Positions 49,405-60,769 of a stretch of DNA of 64,000 nt are shown piece by piece (position 1 is the first letter of the stretch; every line of letters starts with the position of its first letter). The translations under genes were made by a program, and so were the position numbers. This DNA is from Prunus persica (lineage: Eukaryota; Streptophyta; Magnoliopsida; Rosales; Rosaceae): assembly GCF_000346465.2 (NCBI RefSeq), contig NC_034013.1, forward strand, positions 8,060,216-8,124,215. The letters are read 5' to 3'. The notes beneath the pieces were generated by a model that was not told the DNA's origin, did no database searches, and worked only from the letters and a program-made list of their open reading frames with translations.

Positions 49405-50352
49405 ATGGAGAATTATTGCTTCCTTAAGCCGCTCGGTGAAGGAAGTTTCGGGGTTGTATGGAAGGCTTTGCACAAGGTGACTGGTGAGATTGTTGCAATT
49501 AAGCAACTGAAGAATGAGGTATCGAGGTTGACTTCATGGGAGGAATTTCTCCAAATGGCGGAAGTTGAGTCTCTGTCTCAGTTGAAGAACCACCCGAATA
49601 TTGTCAATTTGAAACAAGCTTTCATGGGATTTGATGGCACTGCTTCCCTTGTTTTTGAATTCATGGAGGGCAACTTATTGCAATTTATGCAACTGCACAA
49701 GAAGAGATTCAATGAGGCAGAAATCAGGAATGTGTGTCATCAAATTCTTCTTGGGCTAGATCACATGCATAAGAATGGGTGGTGCCACCGTGACCTCAAA
49801 CCGGAAAACTTGTTGGTGAAGCAAGGTGTGGTCAAGATTGGGGATTTGGGTTCTGCTAAGAAGATTCAGCCGGGCATTCCTTTCAAAGATTATGTCACAA
49901 CTCGCTGGTACAGAGCCCCGGAGGTGTTGCTCGGCTCACACTTCTACGATTCCAAGGTTGATATGTGGGCTGTGGGTGTAATCTTGGCTGAGATGTTCAA
50001 CCTCCGCCCTCTACTTCCGGGTCAAAATGCGGAGCAGCAGCTGTTTTGGATTTGTAGTGTGCTAGGCAGCCCAACCATGAAGTCATGGCCTGAAGGGCAA
50101 ATTCTTGCAGGGCAGGCTGAGTATCAGTTTCCACAGTTTTCTGGGTCTGGTCTCTCATTTTTCATCCCATCTGCGAGTGAGTCTGCAATTCAGCTTATTA
50201 CTTCGCTGCTTTCTTGGGATCCTGCTAAGAGGCCGACTGCTGCAGAGGCACTTAAGCATCCCTTTTTCGTCGGCTCCCACCGTATTCCACGTGCCATTCC
50301 TCGTGCCATTCCCGAGAGACATAACCATATTCTTCCTAACATTGGTGGAATT
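48137..50352. repeat. Right arm of 2.2-kb inverted duplication
   Basis: The inverted counterpart of 1140-3325. It is the more complete copy: E3-ligase coding sequence continues beyond 48137, and the kinase has its TATA box and its own stop codon, so this is probably the ancestral location. Confidence 0.9.
48857..48885. repeat. (GA)n tract in shared promoter
   Basis: About 14 GA units. The homologous place in the left arm (about 2595-2620) has a shorter interrupted CT run. Confidence 0.85.
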
Positions 50353-50361
50353 TTAGTCTAG
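49405..50361 (+). CDS. MAK/CDK-like Ser/Thr protein kinase, copy 2 (intronless)
   Basis: 318 aa, one exon. Same motifs as copy 1: GEGSFGVV (11-18), K33, HRDLKPEN (128-135), DLG (147-149), KDYVTTRWYRAPE (161-173). It differs from copy 1 at roughly a dozen positions and ends GGILV with its own TAG (50359-50361). Upstream are a TATA box and the bidirectional promoter shared with the RBBP6-type gene. The lack of introns and of the MAK-family TxY motif suggests an old retrocopy that gained a promoter beside the E3 gene (inference). It is likely the expressed parental copy of the pair. Confidence 0.88.
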   Translation: MENYCFLKPLGEGSFGVVWKALHKVTGEIVAIKQLKNEVSRLTSWEEFLQMAEVESLSQLKNHPNIVNLKQAFMGFDGTASLVFEFMEGNLLQFMQLHKKRFNEAEIRNVCHQILLGLDHMHKNGWCHRDLKPENLLVKQGVVKIGDLGSAKKIQPGIPFKDYVTTRWYRAPEVLLGSHFYDSKVDMWAVGVILAEMFNLRPLLPGQNAEQQLFWICSVLGSPTMKSWPEGQILAGQAEYQFPQFSGSGLSFFIPSASESAIQLITSLLSWDPAKRPTAAEALKHPFFVGSHRIPRAIPRAIPERHNHILPNIGGILV

Positions 50362-50619
50362 ACTAGTAATGTCATAACTCAGCAAATATTATAAGTTCAC
50401 TTGTATTTGAAAGATTTTTTAGCTCTACTTTACACAATTAAATTGAATTTGTGAAGAGAGTTCATAATCATATATTGTGCAAATGCTGAATATATATATA
50501 TATATATATATATATACATTGATTCACTTTTATTATCTTGCTATGTTATATCATTTACTGGTTCATATCTGTATCTATAGTGTTTAGCTTTCATGTAACT
50601 TCTGTGTTGATGTATTCTA
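50362..50619. other. Kinase 3' flank
   Basis: A/T-rich 3' UTR and intergenic sequence, with a (TA)n run at about 50490-50516. No genes. Confidence 0.5.
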
Positions 50620-51135
50620 TTGTAGTTCTGCCCCTATCCACAGTCGCCAAACCAAATCATGGATTGAACCAAAGAAACATTTCAATCTTGAAAGATGTTA
50701 ATTAAGAGAATCCCAATACCATAATGATGCATCATTTAAAGATAAGGCGAAACGAGCTAATCTATGAGTGGCTAAGTTGGCCTGTCGGAAAACAAACGGA
50801 AGTATTACTCAAAGTTGCAATGTACCTTAAAATTTGATTACATGATAAAATAAATTATAACCAAAATTGGAATATAACCTCAAATTTGATTGAAGGATCA
50901 AATTGGTTGAACATGATGAGTTCAATTGAAATTTTCTTTTGAAGAATAGATTATAATCAGAGAACAAATCTTCCCCCAATTGTATATCTCAGGATACATG
51001 TCCAGTTCCATGGGCTTCTTCACTTAGTAAAAGTAAGCAGAGAAGACCAAATATAATGACCAAAGCTCTGCTTTGTGTTCCAACTCTTGTCCCACACATC
51101 TTTGAACCATAAGTGCTACAACAATCTTATCAATT
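50620..51135 (-). pseudogene. Tandem pseudogene copy of the phytocyanin gene
   Basis: Aligns with 51725-52450: a scrap of exon 2 (ATCCACAGTCGCCAAACC at about 50637), then most of the intron, then exon 1 (about 50970-51095) including the signal-peptide part (CTTGTCCCACACATCT against CTTGTCCCAGACATCT). Exon 2 is nearly all missing. The start codon is changed (CAT in the gene reads CAC in this strand sense) and internal deletions shift the frame. Not functional. Confidence 0.75.
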
Positions 51136-51586
51136 ACCAACCCCAATGTTTAGATATTTTAGATGATGTGTTTTTCAAAAGAAGAAAGTTGTGGTATCAG
51201 ACTCTTTCAATCTGTAAAAATCAATCTACTTAATGATTGCACTTTATGTTTTGGTCTGTAAACTTAAAATTCTAACTCCGCCCCTAATTAAAGACATGTC
51301 TACGGGAGGACTTGGCGAAACAAGAAGTTGTCCATCTTGTACAACCAACTTCTGTGCCAATCCCCTTAATGCAATTTCCACTATGTCAACTTGGTTTTAA
51401 GAAAATAAATAAATCATCTGGGATGGAGTGTGAGATAGAGAGGAAGCAAGGGGAAGGAGGAAGAAGAAATGGTTAAATTCAGAAAAATAACATACAAAAT
51501 ATTAATATTGCGACATTTCCTTCCTAGAAACTCTTTATTGCAAAGACAAACTACTGTAACAACAAGCATATATATAGCTAGATGAA
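51136..51586. other. Between phytocyanin gene and its pseudogene copy
   Basis: A/T-rich sequence without recognisable coding; the part next to 51586 is 3' UTR of the phytocyanin gene. Confidence 0.45.
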
Positions 51587-52417
51587 TCACTCTGCATGAA
51601 CAGCAATTCTCATTCCATATCCACAGTAATCTATAACATTACAAATAAAGTAGTTTTGACCCTTCTTTAACACGACATGATCGTCCCCAGAGTTGTATAA
51701 CTTCTTAAGATGGCCTTTTGCACTACAACTTTGGTACCCTTTTGCATCCACAGCCGCCACGCTAAATAATGGGTTGCTATATTTGAAAACTGTACATTAA
51801 ACCAAAAACAAATGTTATGCAAATAGTTCCAAACATATGAATTATTCTGCACCATGTACTTTTCAGGTTAAACTTTTTTCATAACAGTTCTAAACCAAAG
51901 AAACTTTACAAGAAATCAGTTACTAGTACATCTTGAATGATATCACGAGGATCCCAATACCATGAAGATGCATCATTTAAAGATATATAAGGCGAAACGC
52001 GCTAATGTATGAGCAGCTAAGTTGGACTCTCTGAAAACAGAACTAACAGAAGTATTACTCAAAGTTGGAATGCACCTTAAGATTTGGCTACATGATGAAA
52101 TAACTTATAACCAAAACTGGAATATCACCTCAAATTTTGATTGAAGGATCAAGTTAGTTGAACATGATGAGTTGAATTCAAATTTTCTTTGAAGAATAGA
52201 TTATATTAAGAAAATAAATCTTACCCAAGACATCTCCAGCCTTGAAGTGCTTGTCTTTCCCCCAATTGGATACCTCCGGATACAGGTCCCAGCCCTTGTC
52301 ATCTCCCACTACATATTCAGTTCCATGGTGGGATTCTTCACTTTGCAAAAGCAAGCAGAGAAGGCCAAATATGATGACCAAAGCTCTGCTCTGTGCTTTA
52401 ACTCTTGTCCCAGACAT
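51587..52417 (-). CDS. Phytocyanin (plantacyanin/basic blue protein-like), 2 exons
   Basis: Exons 52417-52225 and 51789-51587, giving 131 aa. The signal peptide core is ALVIIFGLLCLLLQ, cleaved around residues 30-33. The cupredoxin domain starts TEYVVGDDKGWDLYPEVSNW, then GDVLVFKYSNPLFSVAAVD, and the second exon ends GQNYFICNVIDYCGYGMRIAV. A family copper site needs His, Cys, His, Met/Gln. Here the Cys (FIC), the disulfide Cys pair and the Met (GMR) remain, but the first His is absent (NPLFSV) and the second is Tyr (DYC). It probably does not bind copper as a blue type-1 site and may act like early-nodulin-like proteins. There is no GPI-type tail. The single intron position is typical of the family. 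Confidence 0.88.
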
Positions 52418-54174
52418 CTATGAACCAAAAGTGCTACAATTTTATCAATTACCAACCCATTTCAAAGGGTTGGATTTATAGAGCACAAAAATAAATGAAT
52501 TATATCCAGAAGATAAGAAAAAAGATTATTGGGTGAATAGGTACTAGCAAGTACATGCACCCAATATATTTATAGAGGCTATGAAATATTGCTTTTGGTA
52601 TACAAAATCCCGATGGATCTTGATAAACAAGTTCGGTATTGGTTTTAACGTGCATTGCACTCAAAGGCAGGTTTGAATAATTACCACACATATAATTTTG
52701 TTAGGCACCGTAAAGAAGGCAAAGTCAAACAAACATTTTTTTTTTTGGACAACGAATCCCTGAGAATGTGTTGCAAGCAATCAATTAGGCAATTTTTTTG
52801 TCTCCTAAACTAAACTCATATAATATCTATCTATCACACACGGCTCCGGCCACCCGGTTCTCACCCTAGAGAAATCTCCATCCTATTGTTAGCTATTGTT
52901 TTCCTACAAATACTCGACCTAAATTAGGCATCGGAGGGCCTTTGGCCAACACCCCCGGGTGTGGTCCTCTTATTCCGATTTGTTTTACAGGGAGAAAGAG
53001 AAGCAAAGAAGACGACGGAATCTTAGACGAATATTCTTGTGGGATGAAAATCACTCCCACAAAACTCATGTAATGTGTATCTGTCAAATTAATCCCTTAA
53101 CATGTAGGATACAGTTTCCCTTTTTTTCCAATTCTAAGCTTGCCACATCATTGAAAAGAATGCTTAAAGAATAGGGTACATTTCTATTTGGTAGACCAAA
53201 ACCAAAACCAGACATTCTAATTGTTAAAACCAGAAATAAAGCAACCAAAAAAAAAAAAACAGCATACTTATCATAAACAGTCAGATAAGTAGAAAATGAA
53301 AGCAAAATTTGAGCATATCCAAATAAAATATCTAGCTTTCAAAGAAACCAACACAATGTTGCTTCATTTCATAGTCTTATCTTCACAGCATTATCTTGTT
53401 ATCTCTCTCTCTTCTGAAAATTTCAATGACCACACCAAAAAAATGCCTTACTTTTACAAACAAATCCTTCACCTTGACCAGCAAAATTATGCTACTGACT
53501 GTCTTCCCAAAAACCCACTGCCACATAATGAAGACTATCCATATGTTATGGAAACAAAGTTTCTTGTTGCTCATGCCACATAATGAAGACTGACAAAACG
53601 ACTTAAGTCGTACGTCTCACAGGCCTTGTGAAAAAAACCTTGTTTTATGGAAATTATGAGCAGAGGAATTTCGTAGTTTGGACAAGATAAGAAAGAAGAG
53701 AAATATGAATCAACTCGCAAAAGGTCAGTGAAAACTTAGATTGAAAAAGGCTTAAATATAGGCATCTAATGAAACATTCCATCTAACACAAACAGGCTGC
53801 AACCATAAGTGAATACAAATATACAAACTGATGCCATTCCTCAGACAAATAGAAATACAGTAATAAGAAAAGAAAACTGAAATCCCGTGCATCAAACAAT
53901 GGCAGAAGGAGAAAAGAGGTACTATCTATATATACCTACTGCTTCCCCTCATGTCTTCATAATGCTGATGCCATTGCTCTTTGTGTCAAGTATGCAGTTG
54001 CTACATGTTGAAAGTTTGTAGGTAAAAAGTTCACCATGATGGCATGACATGTTCTTCAAAGTATGAACGTTTCGCTAGAGTTTTTAGTAAAAATTCACTT
54101 ATTTGGGATGGTGGTTGTTACTCGATGTTGAATATAGTTGTTACTCGGTATTATAAATGTTTGTTTTTAAAAAT
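52418..54174. other. Intergenic, mostly without features
   Basis: No gene recognised. Short open frames (52893-53593) show no family features and overlap each other. An LTR-like fragment at about 52835-53090 is listed separately. Confidence 0.45.
52835..53090 (+). mobile_element. Probable gypsy LTR 3'-end fragment
   Basis: AGGCATCGGAGGGCCTTTGG followed by CCAACACCCCCGGGTGTGGTCC resembles the R/U5 region of plant Tat-type LTRs. The equivalent place in the LTR at 57850-57895 reads AGCATTGGAGAGCCTTCGGC. Both ends are lost and no internal domain follows. Confidence 0.5.
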
Positions 54175-54406
54175 AGTATTGCCGCGCGGCTATACTTTTT
54201 TTTGGAAGCAATTTTTTTTTACTTTTTTTAAAAAAATAGTATAGTGGACCGACTGTGCCTTCTTTTTTTTTCTAATTTTTTAAATAAATAGCATAGCTGA
54301 GCGGCTCTACGCTTTATATGTACGTGGTGCCTAATCGCTAGACGAGACCTCTCTTTTTTCAATAAATAGTATAGACGAGTCCTTTTTTAAAAAAAAAATA
54401 AATAGT
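54175..54406. repeat. Palindromic repeat array, cluster C
   Basis: Units at 54175, 54238 and 54290 and a half unit at ~54368, increasingly diverged. A linker (about 54322-54350, CGTGGTGCCTAATCGCTAG) matches the one in cluster E. The array is interrupted at 54406 by the solo LTR and resumes as cluster D at 55969. Confidence 0.8.
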
Positions 54407-55968
54407 TGTTGAGGCCCAAAAAAGTCCATGGTTAGGCCCAAATAAGTTTCCGGCCCAATATGATACTGTATTAAGAAAAGTCACATATCGGAATACACGA
54501 AGGCTCGTCATATACAAGTCATAGCCCACATGCCATGCTAAATAAATAATTTTTCATGCCAAGGATTGAGATAATATTATAAAATACAAGCCCATGCTAA
54601 ACTCAGCACCGTGTCCCTCTTCAAAGACGATAAAATTGAAGCACGTCAAGCGACATGCCACGCCAAGTAAGGAATTATTATTCTGCACCCAATCACGCCG
54701 CAAGCTTAAGTGAGCCCCAAGCCACTGAAATACCCGAGGCTTGCTTGAGTGGGTTGTGATATGGATGATAATAAATTGTCATGAGGCCCATTGATGGGCT
54801 GAGAAATGGAAGTCCCGGGTTGCTTGTGAGCCTCAGGACTCAAGCCCATTTCATAGGCCTAAACATGTGGGTGAGCACAAAGAGAAAAATAGCTCATTAA
54901 CTCAACCAAAAAGCACAATGCTTGATAAGGATAGCCCACTTACTTGGTAAATCAACTTGGCTCATACAATCACAATAAAGAGCTGCAAAGCCCCAGCACT
55001 TGGCTGGAAAAACAAAAGCCACGAAGGGGAAGTTTGAAGGTCCATTATACAAAGCTGCTGGGAGGTTCTAGCACATGGGAAATGAGCAAGTGTCAAGCAA
55101 AAGACAACCAAGGGACCAAAGGATATTGGCGCGCAGCCTGCTAGGAGAGGAATCGCCTTTTGAACCAGCATGCATACCCATTCTCTTTCCCTCATTAGAC
55201 CTAGCCATGGAAGAAGGAAGAAAAGAAAAGAAAGAGATGGCTAGAAATAAAGGCAGCTGTGGGAAAGAGCATTGAGCACCCAAAAATCCCTGATTATGTG
55301 AGATTGGACAGAGAAGATTTTTCTAGAATAAGATAAGTCAAAGAAGGGGAGGAGGAAGGAAAGAAAAAGGTTGGCCAAATTAGATAGAAACCATTAGGGT
55401 TTCTTAGAAAAAGATGGCTTCCAACGGCTATTAAATTGGCCTCCTCTACCCAACCAAGGACAACCCACATTTCAAAGAGCAAGCTTCCTCTCTCACTTGC
55501 AACACCTAGCAAATTCGTGCTTTGTTCATCCTCCTCCCCATTTTTTCCCATTCTGGGAGGCTGCTTTAGCATTTGATAGAGTCACTGTCAAGCTACCGGA
55601 AATAATACTCAAGCCACCCATTCCTATCTTTTTCCTTATTCTCAGCCAAACCTCTCTGCAAACGCTTCATCTCATACCTTAATACCCATTTCCCCCCTAG
55701 GAACACTTAGTTTTCTCTTCAGTGCTAAACTCATGACAATTTTACTCATATGCCACAAGCTTCTCGTGCAAAGCTAGAAAATTTATCTATAAGTTGTTGT
55801 TATTTTCATTGGTGAAGGTAACTAAGGTATTTCCTAAGACTTCTCTGTCTTTACGAAGCATTTTTGGAGCTTGATCTTTGAACTCAGGCTCAAGGGGCAA
55901 TTTCATCCATTTTGCTATTTACGGTAGCCCAAGCCCGTAATAGCTACCAAAACGAAAAAGCCCCTACA
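54407..55968. mobile_element. Solo LTR, 1562 bp, with 5-bp target duplication
   Basis: Begins TGTTGAGGCCC and ends CCCCTACA, flanked on both sides by ATAGT (54402-54406 and 55969-55973). No primer site, polypurine tract or coding domain is attached, so it is the product of LTR-LTR recombination. Length and lack of similarity to the LTR at 57487 mark it as a different family. Overlapping open frames at 54944-55682 are chance. Confidence 0.85.
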
Positions 55969-55970
55969 AT

Positions 55971-56328
55971 AGTATAGCCGGCGGCTATACTATTTTTGAC
56001 ACGTGAGCAACTAGGCGCTATGTAGCAAATCTATTTATTATTTTTTTTTCATAATTAGTATAGCCGGGTGGCTATATGCGATTTTATTCTATTTTTGTTT
56101 TAAAATAGGATAGCCGCGTGGCTTTAGTTGGTTTTTTTTAATTTTCTTTAATAAATGGTATAGCCGAGCGGTTATACTCAGTTTTATTAATGTTTATTTA
56201 AAAAATAGTATAGCCGCGCGGCCATACGCGATTTTTTGCTAATTTTTTTTAAAATAGTATAGCCATGCGGCGTTACCTTTTTTTATATTTTTTTATATAA
56301 ATAAATAGTATAGCCGATCAGCTATACA
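55971..56328. repeat. Palindromic repeat array, cluster D
   Basis: Seven units starting at 55971, 56057, 56107, 56157, 56207, 56256 and 56307, five of the six gaps being 49-51 bp. Cores such as TATAGCCGCGCGGCCATA vary mainly on the right arm. A linker after the first unit holds TTTGACACGTGAGCAACTAG. Confidence 0.88.
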
Positions 56329-56908
56329 CTTTATACATATATTAGGATCCTTTTCTTCTTTTAAATTTTTTCCCCAATTTTCATTTATCAATAATAGTAT
56401 TTTACAGCATTATCCATTACTATTAGGCCATTACCCGAGTCTCTATTGTCCACTTTTAATTTTTTACTTTTCCAGAGTTTTTACCTATATAAAGAATCTA
56501 GTATTTTCACGTTTAATACTCTACTATACACGTACGTACGTATTTTTCAATAATACATCCATATTCTGTACACGTCTTAAAGACTCAATAAAATTGACAT
56601 TTTAAAAAAAAAGCAGACATACAATACTCGCATTGTACATGTACATACGTATTTATCATGTTTAATACAAGTATTTTTAACAAAATTTTTAATAAAACAC
56701 ACAAAATTAATGTATTATACAAATAATTCTCACATATTAATGAATAAAAATAATATATTTAAAAAAATTAAAAAACTTATATTAAAATATTATATAGTGG
56801 CCGATTAATATATGTTTTGGATATGTTCAAACTAGCTAATTAATATCTATAAAGTATAAACGAATGCAACTAGGAGGGTTATTTTTTCTTAATTTTTTTT
56901 AATTAAAT
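56329..56908. other. AT-rich core between palindrome clusters D and E
   Basis: Homologous (inverted) to 436-480 and 890-1132, including CGTCTTAAAGAC at 56572-56583. It has no open frame. With clusters C/D and E on its two sides it looks like the middle of a ~1.4-kb element (the solo LTR excluded). Confidence 0.65.
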
Positions 56909-57108
56909 AGTATAGCAATGCGGCTATACTTGTTTTGACACGTGGGTGCCTAATCACTAGGGAGACTTCTTTTTAAAATTAAAAAATTAAAGTATACATG
57001 TGCAGATACACGGTTTTTTTATTTTTTTTAATAAATAGTATTGCCGCGCGGCTATACTCGATTTTATTAATGTGTCTTTAAAAAATAGTATAGCTGCCCG
57101 GCTATACA
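56909..57108. repeat. Palindromic repeat array, cluster E
   Basis: Units at 56909, 56991 (degenerate), 57037 and 57087. Linkers contain TTTTGACACGTGGGTGCCTA and TTTTTGGCATGTGGGCAAC, variants of the linker in cluster D. Confidence 0.8.
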
Positions 57109-57486
57109 GTTTTTGGCATGTGGGCAACTAGGCACTATGCGGCAAATTTGTTTTTGTTTTTCATAAAGAGTGGGAGAAGAAGGCCATCCATCCAAGTTTC
57201 GCTGGTGAGCTTTCAATGTTGTTGCAATTTTTTTATTTTTGTTGTTGGTATTATTTATGGGTATTCAATTTGATGGGTTTGATCGATCTATCTCTACTTT
57301 GTTTTTGTTATTTGATTCTTTATCTAATGGGTTTGATCGAGCTCTGTTCGTATTCTATCTCTTCTTGTTTCTTTTTGAAAACCAAATTTCGACACAAAAA
57401 ACAAAAGTTAATCATCTTTTTTTATCTGATACAGAGTGTTTGGTTTTCAAATTTTGCCATCTATCATCTTTCAGTCTAAGATTCTG
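57109..57486. other. Flank of palindromic element and gypsy LTR
   Basis: T-rich sequence with two copies of a ~20-bp phrase (GATGGGTTTGATCGATCT and AATGGGTTTGATCGAGCT) at about 57270 and 57326. No gene recognised. Confidence 0.4.
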
Positions 57487-58026
57487 TGTTGCTCCAATAA
57501 CGATAGTCTCAACTTATCCTTGCTTTTCTGTTTACACCATAATCAACCGAGCATATCCAGCATCGAAACGACTAGCACCAAGGCAAACACGCCTTCTCCT
57601 CTGCCGAAGGAAGACACTCTTCCAAGGTGCCAAACACCAGCCAAAGCTCCCAACTGCCGAAGCTCTCTCTTGTCTAACCTAATCTCCAAGACACGTGTCA
57701 CCACCACATCGACTTGCACAAAGTCCCACATCGAAACTTTGTGCAAAGCTCCCATTTTCACTCCCTATAAATAGGGAACAGTACCCAAATAAAAAGAGTA
57801 ACTACTCTCTCACTATTACTGTTACTCTGCCAAAGTTACCACTCTTAGCTAACTTAAGCATTGGAGAGCCTTCGGCTGGCACCACACCGGTGTCCGAAGC
57901 TTAATGATTGTTTCTCCTACTTTGTCTTCTATAGGCTCTTCCCTTACCGAAGGTCCTCACCTTCTCCCCTGCTGAAGACTACCTACTTTTCTCTAAGTTG
58001 ACCCTCTCCGAAAAAGAGCATCAACA
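57487..58026 (+). repeat. 5' LTR of the Tat element
   Basis: Probable ends TGTTG...CAACA. A TATA box CTATAAATA at 57765-57773 marks the promoter. C-rich, unlike the flanking T-rich DNA. The left end is inferred from the matching terminal pentanucleotide and from the base-composition change; moderate certainty. Confidence 0.65.
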
Positions 58027-58028
58027 GT

Positions 58029-58046
58029 TTGGTGCCGTTTGTGGGA
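58029..58046 (+). promoter_or_regulatory. Primer-binding site of the Tat element
   Basis: TTGGTGCCGTTTGTGGGA two bases after the LTR end, the standard start of the internal region in this lineage. Confidence 0.7.
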
Positions 58047-58138
58047 ATTCGGCACTTGAATCCCATTTCTCTCTACCAGCCTAGCTGGCTCATTCTCCCA
58101 TCAGGCCTCGTTGCCTCTTTTTTACCCCACATTCTGCT

Positions 58139-59650
58139 ATGTCGATTGAGGATAGCCACGATACTCCACACTATACCCCCCGCGAGGGTACCTCCCGAAA
58201 GAAACATTCGGTAGATGTCAATCTCCAGGCAGAAGTGGAGCTCATCCGCGCCAGCTGGAACATGACTACCGCACTCTGAAGCGTAACTGGGAGAAAGCGT
58301 AGACCCATAGTTCCCAACATGAGTTTACCTAGGATGTTGAGCACATCCAGCTAAACCAGCCAATGCCCTCTCACCACAGCGCCCCGGTCCAGTCTAGGCT
58401 CGGCAAGGGTAAAGGCCTTCTTTACCCAGAGCCAATAAGTCGCAACTCCTTCACATCTCCCCACCGAAGGACCGGCCTCATGAACCGATGAAGTCTATAG
58501 GGATTGCAGAGACCGTCTCTTGGACCGTCAGACATAACCTATCTTTATCCATATCCCTGTTAATCTCGGGGACCCAAGGGTGACGCACCTAGGTCCCCCA
58601 CCGAAGCCCACACACCTGCCAGCTGAAGAAGGTGAAGGGGACTCGGATAGTTGGGAATTTTATAATCTAGAGGACTGGGAGTCTTATCACACCAAGGCGT
58701 TCGAAGAGTGGGAACCTTCCCCGGCTCCTGTCAACCCGTCCCCCAGGCCTTCAGCACCTGAGACTCTCCCTCATGCCAACCCGGCCATGAGGCTTCTCTT
58801 TGAGAAGGTTCGGAGCCTCGAGAGCGAGCAGCACCGTGGCCACCAACCCCTCTGGGCGAAGCCATGACCCGAGCCCTTTACCAAATGTATCCTCAATTAC
58901 CACCACGAGAAAGACATCTAGGCACTCCGCATCACTTTCTACACTGGCACGGAAAATCCTCTCACGCATATACATTCTTTCCAGTCTGCCCTTGGGTGTA
59001 AGGGCCTTAGTGACGAAGGCATGTGCCTCATCTTCCCTTCTACCCTCAGCGATGCATCCCTGAATTGATTCTACAGGTTGAACCACCGCACCATCAACTC
59101 ATTTGATAGTCTAAAGCAAACTTTCCTAGACCACTTCATGATCCAGACTGATCGCCTATACTCCACGGGCGACCTGTACATGCTTCGGCAGGGTGAGGAT
59201 GAGCCCATGCGGGAGTATGCAGCTCTGCTCAGCCATGAATACTCCCGCTGCCCAGAGATTGATGACTGCGCTACCTTCGGTGCCTTCAAAAGTGGCATCC
59301 GTGAGTCCAACTTCCTCTATCTGGTTCATAGCAATAATTGGAACACATATGCAGAGCTAATAAAGTAGGCAGCAGTTCACGCCAAGGCTAAATACTTCAA
59401 TTCCAAGCGTGGCCCAGCCACCCAGGCACGTAGCACTTTCGTTGATCGTCCACCTGCTTCAGTACCTACCCCAACCCCACCTCAGCATTCTGCTCCCACC
59501 CTAAATACCCAAGGTACCTTACACCCAAAACGGAAGGATAACTACCAGCATACCTTCAGCAATAACAAGCGGGGCAGACATGGCAACCACCACTAATCTA
59601 GTGGAAGCAACCCTCCTCGGACAAGTGATCGGGCTTTACTCCCCTTCACA
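58139..59650 (+). pseudogene. Tat element gag, degraded
   Basis: Probable start ATG 58139 (MSIEDSHDTPHY). Stops follow within ~50 codons. The capsid-like retrotransposon gag domain is clear at 59078-59368 (SLKQTFLDHFMIQTD, then LYMLRQGEDEPMREYAALL). At least one frameshift and several TAG/TGA codons are present. Confidence 0.8.
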
Positions 59651-59699
59651 CCCAAGCCTAGGTTCGAGGTCTTCACCACCCTCAACACCACCTATGAGA

Positions 59700-59865
59700 A
59701 TGTCCTAGTTCATGAGGCACCTATCATACCCAAGCGCCCAACCTGAGAGACCAGGCAGCAAGTCTATGCCCAACACAGGCGTCTTCTGCCGTTTTCACCA
59801 ATTCGGTAGCCATGATACCGAATCATGCGTTGCCTTATGCAACATCATAGAATGCCTCATCTGTG
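59700..59865 (+). pseudogene. Tat element gag zinc knuckle
   Basis: VFCRFHQFGSHDTESC (59787-59834) is a CX2HX4HX4C variant knuckle seen in Tat gag proteins. It lies in a different frame from the gag domain upstream. Confidence 0.7.
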
Positions 59866-60159
59866 AGGGCAAGCTGGACAAATATGTGCACAATATCCCA
59901 CCCCTACCTAACCCTCACCAATGGCAGATCAACATGATCTCCACCATCAGTAGTGGTCATACCCTGGCTGGAACCTCCAACAACTCCATCAAACATTATG
60001 TCAGCGCTACTTATGCGCACCAGGTCTTCAGCACTGAGCAGGGACGCCTGCCGAAGACCTAAAAATCGAGCTGGGCCTCCATCACCTCCTTCAGCACTGA
60101 GGGAGAATAACACCACGCCTGCTGAAGACCTAAAATGAGGAGGAACGTGGTGTTATTCT

Positions 60160-60468
60160 CCCTCGTTATGACCCACTCATTATCCGTGCGGACATTTCTA
60201 ACTTCGACGTTGGGCGTATCTCGGTAGACACTGGTAGCTCGGTTAGTGTGATGTTTGCTGATGCTTTCAACGAGTTCCAAGTTCCTGCTCACTTGCTCGA
60301 CCGAAGCATCACACCCCTTGTGAGCTTCTCTGGTGATGTTGTCCAGCCCATTGAAAGCATCCATCTTCCTATCTCCATTGGAGCAGCACCCCAGCGGGCG
60401 ACGGCCACCACTCATTTCCTCATTGTTGATTGTCTCACAGCCTACAACGTCATCCTTGGGAAGCCTTA
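60160..60468 (+). pseudogene. Tat element aspartic protease
   Basis: ISVDTGSSVSVMFADAF contains the DTGSS active site (about 60225-60240). The domain ends LIVDCLTAYNVILGKP. Open through the domain, then a stop at the end of ILGKP. Confidence 0.85.
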
Positions 60469-60769
60469 GCCTAAATGAAAGTTTTCATTTCCACACATAT
60501 GCTGCTACTGAAGTTTCCTACGCCCCATGACACAAGCACAATGCCCAGCGACGAACATAGAGGTGAGGCCCTCACAGTAACCAAGGCTCCAGCCCCTCCT
60601 CAAGCTAGCACTGAATAACCTGAAGACCCCAGGGAGGAATCTGTCACCCAGCAGGGCGAACCTCTGGAAGACCTAGAGCTGGTTACTTTCCATGGTGACA
60701 TCCCGGATCGGTAGGTCCGGATAGGCACCTCCCTCTCATAAGAGCTTCGTTTTAACCTCGTTGCCTTCC

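Noticed and set aside
54944..55682. Overlapping frames on both strands
   Set aside because: They lie inside the solo LTR and have no recognisable domain.
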